In this document: in pieces, positions 20,470 to 32,249 of the stretch
How the letters are laid out: each line of letters starts with the position of its first letter
Numbering within the stretch: position 1 is the stretch's first letter
Source: Phytophthora quininea
Lineage: Eukaryota > Oomycota > Peronosporomycetes > Peronosporales > Peronosporaceae
DNA length: 64,000 nt
Reading direction: 5' to 3'
NCBI GenBank assembly: GCA_011947345.1
Contig: JAAVTG010000528.1
Location: 496,001-560,000 of the forward strand
Made by a program: the position numbers and the translations under genes
The notes under the pieces: model-generated
Database searches by the model: none
The model's input: only the letters and a program-made list of their open reading frames with translations
Told to the model about the DNA's origin: nothing

Positions 20470-20931
20470 ATGGCAGCGACTAATGCTGTATGTGATCAGG
20501 TGATGACGTCGGCCCTTAAATATCTGGATGATCACCGATTGTCCTTATTGACGATGGCGAAGGGCAGCCGCACACTCTCCACGACCACAACGCGCTTGGC
20601 CGAGGCACTGGGGCACCGGAGCTGGAGAACGAGCGCAAGGGGCTTGCGGACAACAAGTTGTGCTCCAGGAACGTGGAGAACACGCCTGACGCAGCGATGC
20701 GGAGTCTACTTCCTGGACTTGTCACGCTTACAGGAACACCTAAATTCCCTCAAGATCCTGCAGTATATCGAAGCTGCTACGCTATCTACAATGGTAAGGG
20801 CTGTGTCTTACAATTCTAAACGCTGTTGCTGCTGACTATTTCGTAGTTTGTGAACACCTACGCCCATAACATCGGATACAGGCTCACTTCGACGCTGGAC
20901 ACGCTGTGTACGGCACTCGTCTATGACAAGG
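20470..20931 (+). pseudogene. Relic of a MATE-type efflux transporter (5' part)
   Basis: A segment (about 20847-20930) bounded by an acceptor TTCGTAG and a donor GTAAAT reads FVNTYAHNIGYRLTSTLDTL, which resembles the first helices of eukaryotic MATE transporters (GYGLxSALDTLC). The upstream part from the ATG at 20470 has the right position for an N-terminal exon but with frame changes (a stretch SLLPGLVTLTGTPKFPQDPA in a second frame). Nothing further of the transporter follows. Tentative. Confidence 0.35.
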
Positions 20932-21215
20932 TAAATGTGTGCTTCCAGTCCGGCCTCGTGGCGTTTTTGCCTGCCTTGACCCCTTTTTGCTGTTTAATCT
21001 CTCAACTTGCTTCAGCACATGAAGGTTCGATAGAAGCGAGGCACCTCCGAGTCTTGGCTCATGGCAGCATAATTCGTCTCTGTACACCAATTTTAAAGTG
21101 TGCTAGTTCACATTTTACACTAGCTTTTGTGACTGTCGTGACGGACAACCATATAACACCAAAAGCTGGATAACTGCTTAAAGGTCGTGTGCAACATTGC
21201 AGTATATTAAGCTGT

Positions 21216-22052
21216 TTAATCGTCGACCTCAGTGTCGGAAGGAACGAATGAGCTGTCATCAACGACATCAGTAGTGGTACTGCTTCTGCTGGAGCTGCTC
21301 TTGCTGGTGTCTACAGCGCTTGCTTGCGCTACTCCACCGCTGGTGTTTTCACTGCTGTCTTCTTCCTGCTTTTCATCGCCGCCAGGGGCAGCCCAAGGAC
21401 TTTCTTCTTCACGTTTCTCCTCATGTTCACTGGGGCTTGAATCGTCACCGAAGTTCACCGGCAGCCCGACCATTGGGAGGTGCAATTTATTAATGCGTTT
21501 CACAACCCTTTGGATGGCACCATCATCTCCATCATGGGCTCGCTTTCTTGGCAGACACGAATCACTCGCAGCGGGCTCGTCGCCAGTTAGACTGACGCAT
21601 GTCTCGCCAACTTGCACGGGATTAATCTGCTCATCTTGCACCGCTCCAATCTGCTCGTCTCGTGCCTCTTAAGCATCTTGCACCGCTCCAATTTGCTCGT
21701 CTGGCACCGCTTGGGCATGAGCATTTTGCTCGTTCGGCACCACTTGACCAATCTGCCGGTCTTGCTGATCCCATCGTTCTTGACGATCGTTGCGAATAGT
21801 GTCATGCAACACACACAACCAAGCGTTGTCCGCGGTCTTCGATGCTGCACGTGCTTGTGCCAGTTCTTGATGCAGCAATCGAACGCGAACCTCTTGTAGG
21901 CGAACCGCCACGCTATCCTCACCGTCGCGCTGGCGTAGATTAGATAGCTGATGACGCGCAGCGAGGAGACGTTGAATGGCGTCGGCCTCAGCGTCGATTG
22001 TCTGCTGACGACGTGATGCTGACGCCTCATATGCCTTGCTCATGGAGCTCAT
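21216..22052 (-). pseudogene. Coiled-coil acidic protein, paralogue C, one in-frame stop
   Basis: Begins MSSMSKAYEASASRRQQTID and has a long predicted coiled coil with heptads up to about residue 105. A small internal repeat of the type DEQIGAVQD follows, in which one in-frame TAA stands (about 21666-21668). The same frame then continues to PRKRAHDGDDGAIQRVVKRI and a Ser/Glu/Asp-rich tail ending DDSSFVPSDTEVDD. The layout (coiled coil, basic patch, acidic tail) matches paralogues A and B on either side. The stop lies in slippage-prone repeat DNA, so it could be recent or a sequence error. Confidence 0.5.
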
Positions 22053-22522
22053 GTATCACCTCTTTGCTGCACGTCAACAAGTGTTATGACCTCGATTCGC
22101 AATCCTAATACTCCTCATTTTCAACGGTGGGGTGATTTCTCCAACGGTGGGGTCGTTGCGATAAGATCCCCAGCAGCGAGCTCCGCTGCCATGGCGGTCA
22201 CCGGCAGCTTCAACCACGTGTGCAAAGCAGCCAGCAACAGCATCAGCTACCAGCACAAGCCGCCAGTAGGACAGCAAGAGCGTATAGCAGCTCGGCCAGC
22301 AGTAGCTTTAAGCAGCTACAGCGACAAAACCGACCCACTGCGAGAGCCGCTATCAGCGCTGTAAGGATGGCCTGTGACAACATCGGTCAGTAGTGCAAAT
22401 AGAGCGCAGCCAGAGCAACTTGCAGCAATACCAAACACAGTAAGCTTAAAAAAAGTATTTCCAGCGAACGTCGAAGAGTAGCTTGTTTGTTGGTTCTGCT
22501 GTTGCTACCTTTCTAGCTGCTG

Positions 22523-23041
22523 CTATCTTCTCCTTCTCGCGATGGTGGTGGCGGAGCTTGCTTCCCTCTTCCTCATCACCTCCAAATTCCTAGCTGGCAT
22601 CGTTGTCAGAGTCTTCGATCTCGATGACCTCGATATCCTCACGCGCGTGGGCTCGCTTTGCTGCTGGGGCTGCGTCGTCGTCTTCTGTGCAGCTCTGTTC
22701 TCCTGGTCTCCGCGGCAGTACTTGTGGTCGCTGCCATCCGGTTGGACCACTACGCAACACCCGGAGCTCCTTTTCCTGTCGTTGCCTGCGTTGGATTCTT
22801 TTGCTGCAATTGCTTCTGTATCCGATGAGGGCAACGATTGCCCAAGGATCTCTTCAGCCTGATCAACTTCTGCTCGTGCCTTGTCTAGCTCCTCCACTTT
22901 AGTGCGTACGGTGCGTGTGGCCAGTATATGGTCTTTGCGAGCCTCGTTGACAGCCTCAAAGGCCCACACCATGCGATCAAACGCTGTGCGTTCTGCATCG
23001 ACCGCCTGCTGCTGACTAACGTATCCAGGTGACTGCTCCAT
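22523..23041 (-). CDS. Coiled-coil protein with SIM-like acidic motif, paralogue B
   Basis: Starts MEQSPGYVSQQQAVDAERTA and continues as a coiled coil to about residue 75. After a frame change near 22795 the paralogue-like sequence QEKELRVLR, then a basic KRAHARE and IEVIEIEDSDND, ends at a stop at 22590-22592. This copies the order seen in paralogue A. The uncorrected frame runs on to 22523 with a Ser/Arg-rich peptide that has no counterpart. The upstream non-coding DNA (ctcaacctcg repeats) also resembles that of paralogue A, so the promoter was duplicated too. Confidence 0.5.
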   Translation of the reverse strand: MEQSPGYVSQQQAVDAERTAFDRMVWAFEAVNEARKDHILATRTVRTKVEELDKARAEVDQAEEILGQSLPSSDTEAIAAKESNAGNDRKRSSGCCVVVQPDGSDHKYCRGDQENRAAQKTTTQPQQQSEPTRVRISRSSRSKTLTTMPARNLEVMRKREASSATTIARRRR

Positions 23042-23745
23042 CCTTCACCTCAACCTCGCCCGCCGCCCGCCGCGTGCACCAGAAAAATGAGAGTGCATGA
23101 GAGACTTCATCGCCTTGCTTGGCGTCAAGAGCTGTCAGCCGACTTAAAATGACCCGAATGGTGTCATTATACTACAGCATTTTAGCCAATCGAAATTGAC
23201 ACTTTTTAGTTTAGCATTAGTATTTTAGTAAACATAAATAAAACAGAATAAATCAAAATAGTATTTTTTCAAATTACATGCATATAGAATCCACTAGTTG
23301 TTTTTGCAAACGACTAGTAAACCATAGTTAAGCTAAGTGTTCTTACGAACTGCGACCTCTCCCCGGGACGATAGCCCGGGTAAGCAGTAAGACTATACTA
23401 GTACTGTAGTAATGAAACCAGCGTTGATACCGGTACTAGTATTATCCAAGGCCTTCAAATTCTTAATTCTCTTGAATATGTATGCGCCGCAGTCAGCTTT
23501 TGTATCAAAACTTCTGCGTTATCTTCTGCGTTTGGCGCAGACAAAATCACAAGTCGGCTGGTGGCTTTCCGATACAACTGCTGCTCTTCCCGGCGACTGC
23601 CCGGCCTCTTTGTGAATTTGTCTGCGTCTGACGCAGACAAAAACTACCGCTACCTACACAAGTCAACACCATACTTGTTAGCGTGTTGTAGTCCACGACG
23701 AGTGTTGCTGACAAGAAGACGAAGGTAGGAGGTAAATCAAAGCAC
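23042..23745. other. AT-rich intergenic with short palindromes
   Basis: It contains an AT-rich stretch (23160-23330) and two related palindromic motifs, tctgcgtttggcgcagac (about 23532) and the perfect 12-bp inverted repeat around 23617-23641. It probably includes the flank or end of the Crypton. No gene is seen. Confidence 0.5.
23617..23641. repeat. Perfect 12-bp palindrome
   Basis: tttgtctgcgtc and its exact reverse complement are separated by one base. The half-site cgcagacaaa recurs near 23546 and on the other side of the Crypton gene near 26115, so it may mark the element ends. Confidence 0.6.
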
Positions 23746-26043
23746 TCAATGATTAGCAACTGTTTGCAGGCGTGGCATGCCGCTAGCTACACCTACACTA
23801 ACGCTTGTTTGGCGACGATTGCGTCGTATTTCTTGCAGGGCTGTAGACCATTTGAGCAGACTCGTACGGCGCTCTCGATGTTTGGCCGTAACAGCACTGA
23901 TAGGAAGTTGAAGCAGGGCTATCATCAGCATATTGCGAGCCTCGGTGATGGTAGGCCGCTCGATCCAGCTAGTCTTCGCGATTTTGCATTGGATTTCCAT
24001 CATCATGCAGCGATAATGGGACAATCGCTTGCGCTTTTTGCTGTTAGATAGATCTTGCCATTGTAAAAATCGGTACGGACCAAAGCGTTGATTCGGGTCT
24101 CCGCAGCACCAGTGCTCCCAAGCGCACTCCAAGGTCATGCTTGGGATCTCGAAGTCGGCTGGCACGCGAGTAAGACGTGAATTGTTCAGATTCAGACTCG
24201 TGACTAAGGACGCATTAGGATCAGCATTTTGCCGATCATTGGAGTGGTCGGGTTGTTGTTGTTCCTGGTGATTGACATGTTCTTGCGGCAACGAGACTCC
24301 TTGAACGTGCTGTATCAGCGCGATGATCCCAGTGTTACGAAGTGCGCGGGATATACTAGCATCCAGCTTTGCAGGCGAAATTGAGCCGTGATAAGCCGCC
24401 AGTTCTGTTTGCATCAAGGCAACGACAGTTGGGGCCAGCGCATTCACTGAAAGCGTCAATTTTTCTAATTGACCAGCTTGATGCTGCAGCGCCACCAACA
24501 AATGTACATGTGGAGGAACACCGTGGGTCTGATCCGATCGGTCGGTGTAGCAATTCGACATTTTACCCGGGCTTTCAACCGATTTACAAGTCTCGTGTTT
24601 CCGAACAATGCATTTTGATACAGTGAGTGCTTGCCAGGAAGTGTTGCAGTAAGAAAATTGTGATGATACACCAGCGATGCAAGAAAAAACTCCCGGCAGG
24701 AATCAAATGACTCGGCATCTTTGGAAAACACAATTCAATACCTCGACGTATTTCATCGTCGCAATCCTCGAAAAAGGAGGTAAATTAGCAAAGCCGGCTT
24801 GCCCAAATGGTAAGCCCGCTGCATACCGACCCACAATTCTATCTCCAGCGGCTTCGTAGCGAATATATGTATTTTGTACTCCAGGAAGCGTCCATCCCGC
24901 TCGGATACAAATCGCAGCAGCGGATGGACCGCCGTTTGAGCATGAGGAAACGTATGTAGCAGAACCTTTGCGAGCTGAATGGGTCCCAATCTCGTCAGGC
25001 CTTAAGCCTTCACTCTCTAGCAAAACTTTCACGTCTCGTTCAACCATGATACGCTTTAATATCTTGGAAAATCGATTGTATTGGTTTTGACCAGGGAACA
25101 GCAACGAGTTTGACAAACCACATACTGCTGCGTACACTGCTAGCGACAGCACAGGGCAAATTTCCGGCATGAACGGATTGGCATATACATGCCGAGCGTC
25201 TCGAGGTCGCGTCCCTTCCTGATCATTTTTCATGTGACCAAATACAATAGCAATAGCGTCACCATCCCACCTCATGTGGCCAGCGTGAATTCCAACAGTA
25301 CTGCCAGCTCGACACATTAAATTCCAGCTAATAAGTAGGAAAGTATGAGCGAATGTATACTCGTCGGTATGATGCTTCATCATTGCCAAGCACAACAATC
25401 TCAACACGGAAAATGACAACGGCTCCTTTCCTTCGGTAAGTTTCTGACCAGATGCGTGACTTCGACGAGCTACGGTGCGTTTCAAGCCTTTGAAGAACAG
25501 TGTTAAGTCAGCAGCAAAATCTTCGGGCATTGTGCGTCCATAGCCACGATATAAGTGAAATAGACTTGATCGCAAAGAATCGTACACTGACATTCCAGGT
25601 TTTCCACCTTTCTGGTTTCTCAACGACACGAGAAATTGTTCAAAGTCCTCAGCACGATGCAAATCGTATGTAATGGGCGGTAGCAATGGGTTGCCAGTGA
25701 TGATACGATAAATGCTGTCGCTTGACAGGGACACCACGTTTCCGTCGTTTTGCAGGTTACTAGTTGGCACCAAAGCAAGAAATACATCGCTAAGCACATT
25801 TCGTTTGTTTTGATACAGCCACGACAAGTAGCGGCTGATTCCTCGCCAGTACATGTCCACTGTCTTTGCTGCGATAACATTGTTTTTCACTTCGTGCACT
25901 TGATCATCAAGGTCGTCGCCAACGTGGTCACCGTCGTTGCAGGGTACTTCGTCGCCGCTGTCGTCATTCATTTCGCCATCATCTTGCTGCTCACCGTCGG
26001 AGCCGGGTACCAGGTCGCCGTGAACAGCACCGCTACAAGCCAT
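23746..26043 (-). mobile_element. Crypton: tyrosine recombinase with GCR1_C-type DNA-binding domain
   Basis: The open frame 24703-26043 has a core-binding region and a tyrosine-recombinase catalytic domain: Arg in LMCRAGSTVG, HxxR in GTHSARKGSATY, and Trp/Tyr in RAGWTLPGVQNTYIRYE. A second frame (24465-24731) carries SCREFFLASLVYHHNFL, and a third (23746-24561) carries PPHVHLLVAL followed by a GCR1_C-like domain (CAWEHWCCGDPNQRFGPYRF, KRLSHYRCMM). This is the Crypton protein order, spread over three frames with breaks near 24715 and 24560. The recombinase residues are intact. Cryptons carry only this gene and move as DNA circles. Confidence 0.85.
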
Positions 26044-26469
26044 GGGCGGCGCTTCTTCTGTTTGATCTTCAAAAGTCGTCGACCGTCAAAGTCCACTCAA
26101 TTAAGTACGATCAGAACAAACGCAGACAAATTCTCGCTACATATAATTTTTCTGGTACGGGTATGGATCAGGTCGGCCTCACCATGTTTTTTTCTGTGTA
26201 ATCTATCGGCTGGTATGGGTCAGGGTCAGCCTGACCAGCGGCCTAACCAGGCCCGCAAAAGACCCGTTTAACAATCTACCAGTAAGACATACAACCTCCC
26301 GCGACGTTGAAGCTCGTCGCATCGTCGAAGAGGGCGTGAAAGCGAACTCCAGCTGTCGTATTTCCATTTCAAAAAAGATAGTTGAGATCGAGAGATGATA
26401 TCTTCATTACGTTGAAAGGTCGGTCGACAGCTCAACAGTTCGCACTCGTCGTGCTGGAGCTTATCTGCG
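26044..26469. other. Intergenic, probable Crypton flank
   Basis: The cgcagacaaa half-site near 26115 matches the palindrome left of the Crypton. Otherwise no ORF or RNA gene is recognised. It probably includes the 5' region of the WD40-type gene. Confidence 0.4.
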
Positions 26470-29400
26470 ATGGTGTTGACGTTGGCCCCTCGGAAAGAGC
26501 CTTTGACGGTGATCGATGAACCACCTGTGGCTGGAACTGGCGATCACGTCGTAGAACGAGTGGTTGTCACGAGTTGAAGTGCAAGTGTTTGCAACTCAAG
26601 CTGCAACAGCTGAGGAGTCGTGTCAAGATGGTCAACTTGCCAGTCCCAGTAAAACCAACAACAGCTTGTTGGAATGACGATGTTGAAGAAGGCTGTAGTG
26701 AAGCGCAAGAGGTTGCAGTAGGATAGCAAGCTTTCATTTTCTTTTCATTCTTGAATCAACCTTTCAAAACACACAACTGCCTGGCCCGCAGTACGCCGAG
26801 AGTTCTCGCCGATCGACAACTACCCCGTCGTGAGAGACTCCAGCAGACCTCCAGTCAAAAGCGACACAGCGACCTCATACTTTCTCTGCAAGTGCTCCCA
26901 TATCACTGCATAAATTGTGACAGTGGTGTTCCATCCGGTACGGCTTACAGCACTATCGCTCAATGCGTCTTTCTTTTCTCACGGCTTCGTGTTTGCTTAG
27001 AGTCGCGGGAGTATTGTGTCCGTCAAGGGTGACACGCTAAAAGAGCTGAACGTCGTCACGGGAGCGTTACTGTGCCACATCACGTTCGATCTGTTGACGA
27101 CAAGTAGTTTGGACGTGATTCTCCCAGCGGGTACTCGCTACGTGGTGGGGATGCTGCAAGGTCGATACCTGGTTGTCTGGGACTTGGACGACGCCGTCCT
27201 TCTGTCTACTTCCGATGTAGATAAAGTCTACAGCACTCGTCGAGTCACTGCACTCGCGACGTCAATTTGTGCTGATCGATGGCTCTTTTTCAGTGCCGAA
27301 GGCAGCAACAATGCCCGCGTCACTCGCGACGACTACCCGGGTCCAGCACGTGAAATCCTTCGCAAAAGTTCGCTTCGAGGAGGTTCGGTCGTTAGTCTCG
27401 CGTACCGACCGAGCATCATTTGCTTAGCTCGGGCTGGAACGATGGCACCATCCAAGTGTGGAATAGTTTATCCGGGGAAGAAGCGGATCTCGGTGGCTCC
27501 AAGAAAGGAGAAGCTTCAGACTTTGCTACGCCGCTCTTTGCGGTGCAATTGACGCCGTCGCCTGTCATTCACATCACAATTGGAACGTGCTCGGGTTGCG
27601 GCAATAACGCAAGCAGCAGCAACTTGTTCCTGGCTGCTGCCTATCAAAATCGCCGCGTTGATGTTGTCGCAATGAACGGCCAAACACACACGTGTGTCGC
27701 CAGCACCACCTTGTAAGTGTGTAGTATCATGCTTCTCTCGTGGTGAAGTGTCTTACTGTTTTTGCTTTGTCAGGGCGCCGCCGTAAACTCCGGATTTCTC
27801 TCGATTGAGTGGTTCGTTGATACTGACAATCTATCCGCAACTTCCGGAGCTGCTGGCGCATTGGTATTCGATTCGGAACGATATAAGTCCCGATGTCATC
27901 GCCGCGTGGGAGCTTGTTAATCCAGCTGGAAATACAGTGACAAGCCCTCGAGGCGGAGCAGGAGGGAACAACACTGGTGGAGGAGCAATGACGGAGTGGT
28001 GGGAAATTGGCAGCGCTCCAGCACTAAGTGAAGTATCAGATCAAGAGCAGTATTGGTAGAGCTGCAGTTATTGCTGCTTGTACCAGTCTGTGGCAGAATT
28101 CGCTGGCTGTCTATGTGAGCACTGCACAGCGTCGTGCACTTTTCTTATTATAGTGGACATTCAGCAGAATGATACGCCAGAGTCGGAGATCAAGACGGTG
28201 GTCGCGCTGAGCACCACCATGCAGCTGACGTTATCGCAGTATCACGATTATCCACCCAACCTCCCGTCGTCGCATTACCAGGTCAGGGTCAAGACCAGCG
28301 CCAAAGGTAATCCCGTTCTGAAATTGCAGCACTTCTCGCAGTTATCAGGGCGGCTGACAGCATCGAGCAATCAACTTCCAAATTGGAAGAGTGAGAGAGG
28401 CGTTCCACTGGTGCCATTTCAAGTGGTTGCCAATAATTATCAGTCGGTTGTGTCCATCAAGCTGAGGGAGAAAGATGACGCTGCGACTACCAACGACGCT
28501 CGTCCATCTTCGTTTTCCGTTGTGCTGCTGGATTTGGATCTGATGGCGGACACAGCGATGATCGAAGTTGTCGTAAGTCCGGACGATGAAGGTGGAGATG
28601 TTCCCTCGACTTCATTGCCAGCTATTGGGTTGAAACCTGGCACACTTCAACATGAAATCCGAGACGCCTGCTTCTGTATGCCCCCGTCCGATGATAACCT
28701 CGTAGGGACATCGCCCATCGCCTCGGGATACTTGCTTGCGACCCTCTCAATGGACGGATATACAATTACTTTTCACACGAAACGCGACCCAACCAACGAG
28801 TCTGGAGCAAGAGTAAAGCTGAATCACCCCATCAAGCGCGTCTTCACGACGCCTCTGAGGTTGCCTGCTAGCTCGCAATTCCAGGCTGTTCTGGGTTGCG
28901 AGCTATTATATCTGCTTACCCCAGAGGGGCACGGGCAAAATGAGCGACTGGTGTTTGGCGATGATGGTCTGAGTAATTCGCTGCCAGGATCTTACGCATG
29001 GGCATGTGAACCAAACGAGTGCGTAATCGACGTTCAATGGAACTCTTCATCGTGTCCCACCTTGGAAACAAGGACGAGCACCAGCTACAGATGTTAGCAG
29101 TTCTGACGACAACTCGTTTGGTAGTTCTCTCGTCTGAGCTGCGTGAACTGCGTGCTTACGAACTAAAAGGTGAGCTCATGGGCTCTCCGACGAGTATGCT
29201 ATGGGTGGCTCAAACGCTGTTGTACACCACGGCTGAGAAACAAGTGCGATATCTTACTCCTGTTGCTGAGCACTTGAAAACCGATTCCAGTCGACTTCTA
29301 TGCAGCATTGCGGATGACCTCGGCAGTCACACGGGTTTTAGCTCCTCAACCATTCAGCTACTTTCGATCTGCGGCGATCGGTTGTGCTATTCAGTCACAA

Positions 29401-29537
29401 ACTCGACGACTCTGCAGTGTCAACCGCGTTGCGACCAGTGAGTATTTACGAACCACTCCTGCTTGGGTTGTTGCAACGAGTATGCGCATTCAGTTTTCCA
29501 TCGAACCGAAAAATGATACTCTCAGGAATCGCCATAG
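26470..29537 (+). pseudogene. WD40-repeat-type protein gene, cut by LTR insertion
   Basis: The probable start is MVLTLAPRKEPLTVIDEPPV at 26470. Recognisable beta-propeller segments are ELNVVTGALLCHITF, GRYLVVWDLDDAVLLS (27160-27205) and SSGWNDGTIQVWNSLSGEE (27425-27480), with the Trp-Asp and Ile-Gln-Val-Trp strands of WD repeats. An intron with clear borders lies at 27713-27773. Long downstream exons (28078-29097 and 29019-29441) read as one protein with frame changes, and near the end RPVSIYEPLLLGLLQRV is open in the remaining frame. The gypsy element enters at 29538, and no continuation is seen after 35711. The family beyond WD40 is not recognised. Confidence 0.5.
29533..29537. repeat. Target-site duplication CATAG (left)
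   Basis: CATAG precedes the left LTR and recurs at 35707-35711 directly after the right LTR. Confidence 0.92.
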
Positions 29538-29890
29538 TGTAGTGGATTCCAGGCGTTTCAGCTTGACTCCACCTATACAGGCGCCAGAGTTCGATAACAG
29601 AAGTGTCCACCAGCTCCCAGTTGTGGACACGAACTGCATACGATGCAACCGGCTAGGCTGCCAGTGCCTGATCCGGTTGCTGTACTTGGAGTTTGTATGT
29701 CAAACTGCACATTTACGATTGCATTGAGCGTTGTAGCTGACCTACAACGCCAGTTCTCGATTTGCTTCCAAGCCCTCAAGTGCTTGGGAAGCTTTCATAC
29801 AATACATTCAGCTATATTGTTGTGGGGTAGCTCCCACACTGTTGTGTGTTGTGTTGGTCATCAGACTACAACTACCCGGGACATACTACA
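29538..29890 (+). repeat. 5' LTR (353 bp)
   Basis: Starts TGTAGTGG and ends CATACTACA. The short terminal inverted repeat TGTAGT/ACTACA is perfect. A TATATT motif near 29813 could be part of the promoter. Confidence 0.95.
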
Positions 29891-29955
29891 GTGTGGGAGC
29901 TACCCCACAACAATATAGCTGAATGTATTGTATGAAAGCTTCCCAAGCACTTGAG
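29775..29955. repeat. 68-bp perfect inverted repeat across LTR/internal junction
   Basis: The left arm 29775-29842 lies in the LTR. The right arm 29888-29955 starts with the last three LTR bases and fills the primer-binding-site position. The loop is 45 nt. I matched the arms base by base. In RNA this would fold into a long hairpin with the U5 end in the loop. The 3' LTR has no such partner. Confidence 0.95.
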
Positions 29956-30098
29956 CTAGAGAAAGATCTACTACTCGTCTACGGCGCGACCTGAAGTGCT
30001 GAGACGTCAAGTGGATACCTCGCTGGTCGACGTGCGCTTCAACTTGTGTGCTACCGTCCAGCGACTATCTGAAGACCAAGTTCAAGTGCTGATTGACA

Positions 30099-32224
30099 AT
30101 GTCAGCCAACGGTGGTGGATTGACGGGATCCGTACCGCTTTTCACGCCAATTTTACCGCCCAAGATCGAGTCTATCTCGCATGAGGCTCTCGTCAAGTGG
30201 CAACGAGAGCGTAAGGACTACGAGGATAAGCTCAAGGCGCGCTGCCGTGTGTCGGGGAGACCTACGCCGCCGTCGTCGAGTCGGTTGCCCAAGCGTTCGA
30301 CCCCGAGTTGCTCGAAGTCTTCTGCACCCTGAAGCTGCGAGTAGCGGCTGAAACCGTGACCGAAGGCGTGTTGATCGCAGAGATCAAGCACATCGTTGAT
30401 AGCGTGAAGAACGACACGCTGCCGGACATCAAAGCTCTTTTCAAGAAGGAGTTGAAGATGAACATGGCTGAGAGTGATGTTGAGGCCCGCGTGCTCGACT
30501 ACTTTAAGTCATTCAACAAGATAGTGAAGGACAACGGACTGACGGATTGTTTCAGCGGGATGGAAGGATCACGCGAGCAAGGGAAGCGCCTGGTGTCGTC
30601 GCTGATGCCGACCACGCTGAAGCAAGAAGTCAAGCAATGCGTGCGCTTTACACACAAGCCCGCGGCCTCCAACCCGTCCGAGCTATTCACGCTCATCGTC
30701 GACAAGGCTCGCGAACATGAGCGGCAGTTCCTGCGATGGAAGACGCAGAAGGAGCCGGCTACACGTGACCGCGACGTTCGCAAGGCCAGCCAAGCTCCAA
30801 AGTCAAAGAAGCGCTGGAACTCCAACGACAAGCAGCCCGAGTCGCTTACCAATAACGCCGCTGCTGCCAAGTCCAACGTGTCGACGGAGAAGAAGTCGAA
30901 GCCGGCGGGCAAATCGTCCAGGAAGCCACCCAGTCCGTGCCCGAAGTGCCAAGAGATCCACTGGCTGAGGGAATGCCCCAAGGCAACCGAGAGCGAGAAG
31001 ACTGAGCTGCGCAAAAAGCTACGCGAGGCAAGGACCGCCAAGAAGACGCGACTGAAGCGCCTTGGAGAGATGCTGCCGAGTACTGAACGCCAAGTGACGA
31101 TTAACGGTGTGTTGGAGCTTCCATATTGCCCCGACAGTGGATCAGATTACACTGTAATTGGTCGTTCACACTGGGAGCAGCTGTGTGCCGCAGACCCAAG
31201 CGTCGTTGCAGAGCCTTTGGCAGACCCTGTTCGCACTCAAGCGTTTGGTGCCATGTGGGTGACGGCCAGAGCAAAGGCCCATCTCCACATCTTAATTCAC
31301 ACTGCGGTTGGAGCCGTGGAGCCGATGGAAGCTGTGGATGTGTTGATTGTGGATGTGGATGACGATGAATTCATAGTGGGGAACGATTTGTTGACACTAC
31401 TCGGTATCGACGTCGATAGACAGTTGGAGCAGCTAGCTGATCGCAATGAAGACGAAACGAGTGGCGACCCGATTGAGCTCGAGGCAGACGAGATGCCGAT
31501 CGGTTCGAGTGAGCAAACCCCAACTAGTGATGACATTTTTGCCGCAGTGGAAAAACTTGTGGAACGTGCGGTGGAGAATGGATTCCCAACGGAACGAGTG
31601 GAGCAGTTGAGGACTATCGTACACGCTTACGATGTGTGGCGCTTGGAGTTGCAGGCAGACCCTCCTGCCAACGTCCCGCCACTTGAAGTGCGCTTGCAAG
31701 ACGGGGCTCAACCAGCTAAGTGTAAGCCCCGGAAATACCCTCCTCACATTCGTGCTTTCCTACAAGATTTTAACTCTCGTTTGGTGGATCTAGGATTGGT
31801 GTACGAAAATCCTGGAAGCCGCTGGTCGAGCCCCGTACTACCGGTGAAGAAATCCTCGGACTTCATGGATTTACGCCAGACGACGGATTACCGAGCAGTC
31901 AACTCTAAGACGGACGTGATGGCAGCGGTAATGCCGATTTTATCTGTGGTAATGGAACATGCGCGTGGAAACAATCACTTTGGCCTGTTCGATTTCCTTA
32001 AAGGCTTCTGGCAGATGCCTCTTGCTGAGATCTGTCAGGAAATCTTCTCCTACATGACCGACCAGAAGATTTTCACGCCAAAGCGAGTCCCACAAGGCTG
32101 CAGTGACGCGGCAATATTTTTCAGAAGACGTTGGGAGAGTGTTTCGCCAGCCTACTCTACAAGCATCTACTTATCTGGATCGACGACTTGTTACTGTACG
32201 CTGTTGACTTGGATACCTACCTAG
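30099..32224 (+). CDS. gag-pol: Gypsy gag, protease and RT N-terminal half
   Basis: The gag start is MSANGGGLTGSVPLFTPILP at 30099. The frame changes at G4 30254-30257 into the long frame that begins by 30308. Features in order: capsid-like region, basic linker, zinc knuckle CPKCQEIHWLREC (CX2CX3HX4C, one residue shorter than the common form), protease active site CPDSGSDYTVIG (DSG followed by Ser), and RT start with KPRKYPPHIRAFLQDF, SRWSSPVLPVKK, TTDYRAVNS and FGLFDFLKGFWQMPL. The catalytic WIDDLLLYA is in another frame after the T5 run at 32117-32121, so the last 35 codons of this frame are not genuine. Confidence 0.88.
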
Positions 32225-32249
32225 ACAAGCTCGCGGAGTTTTCTCTCTG

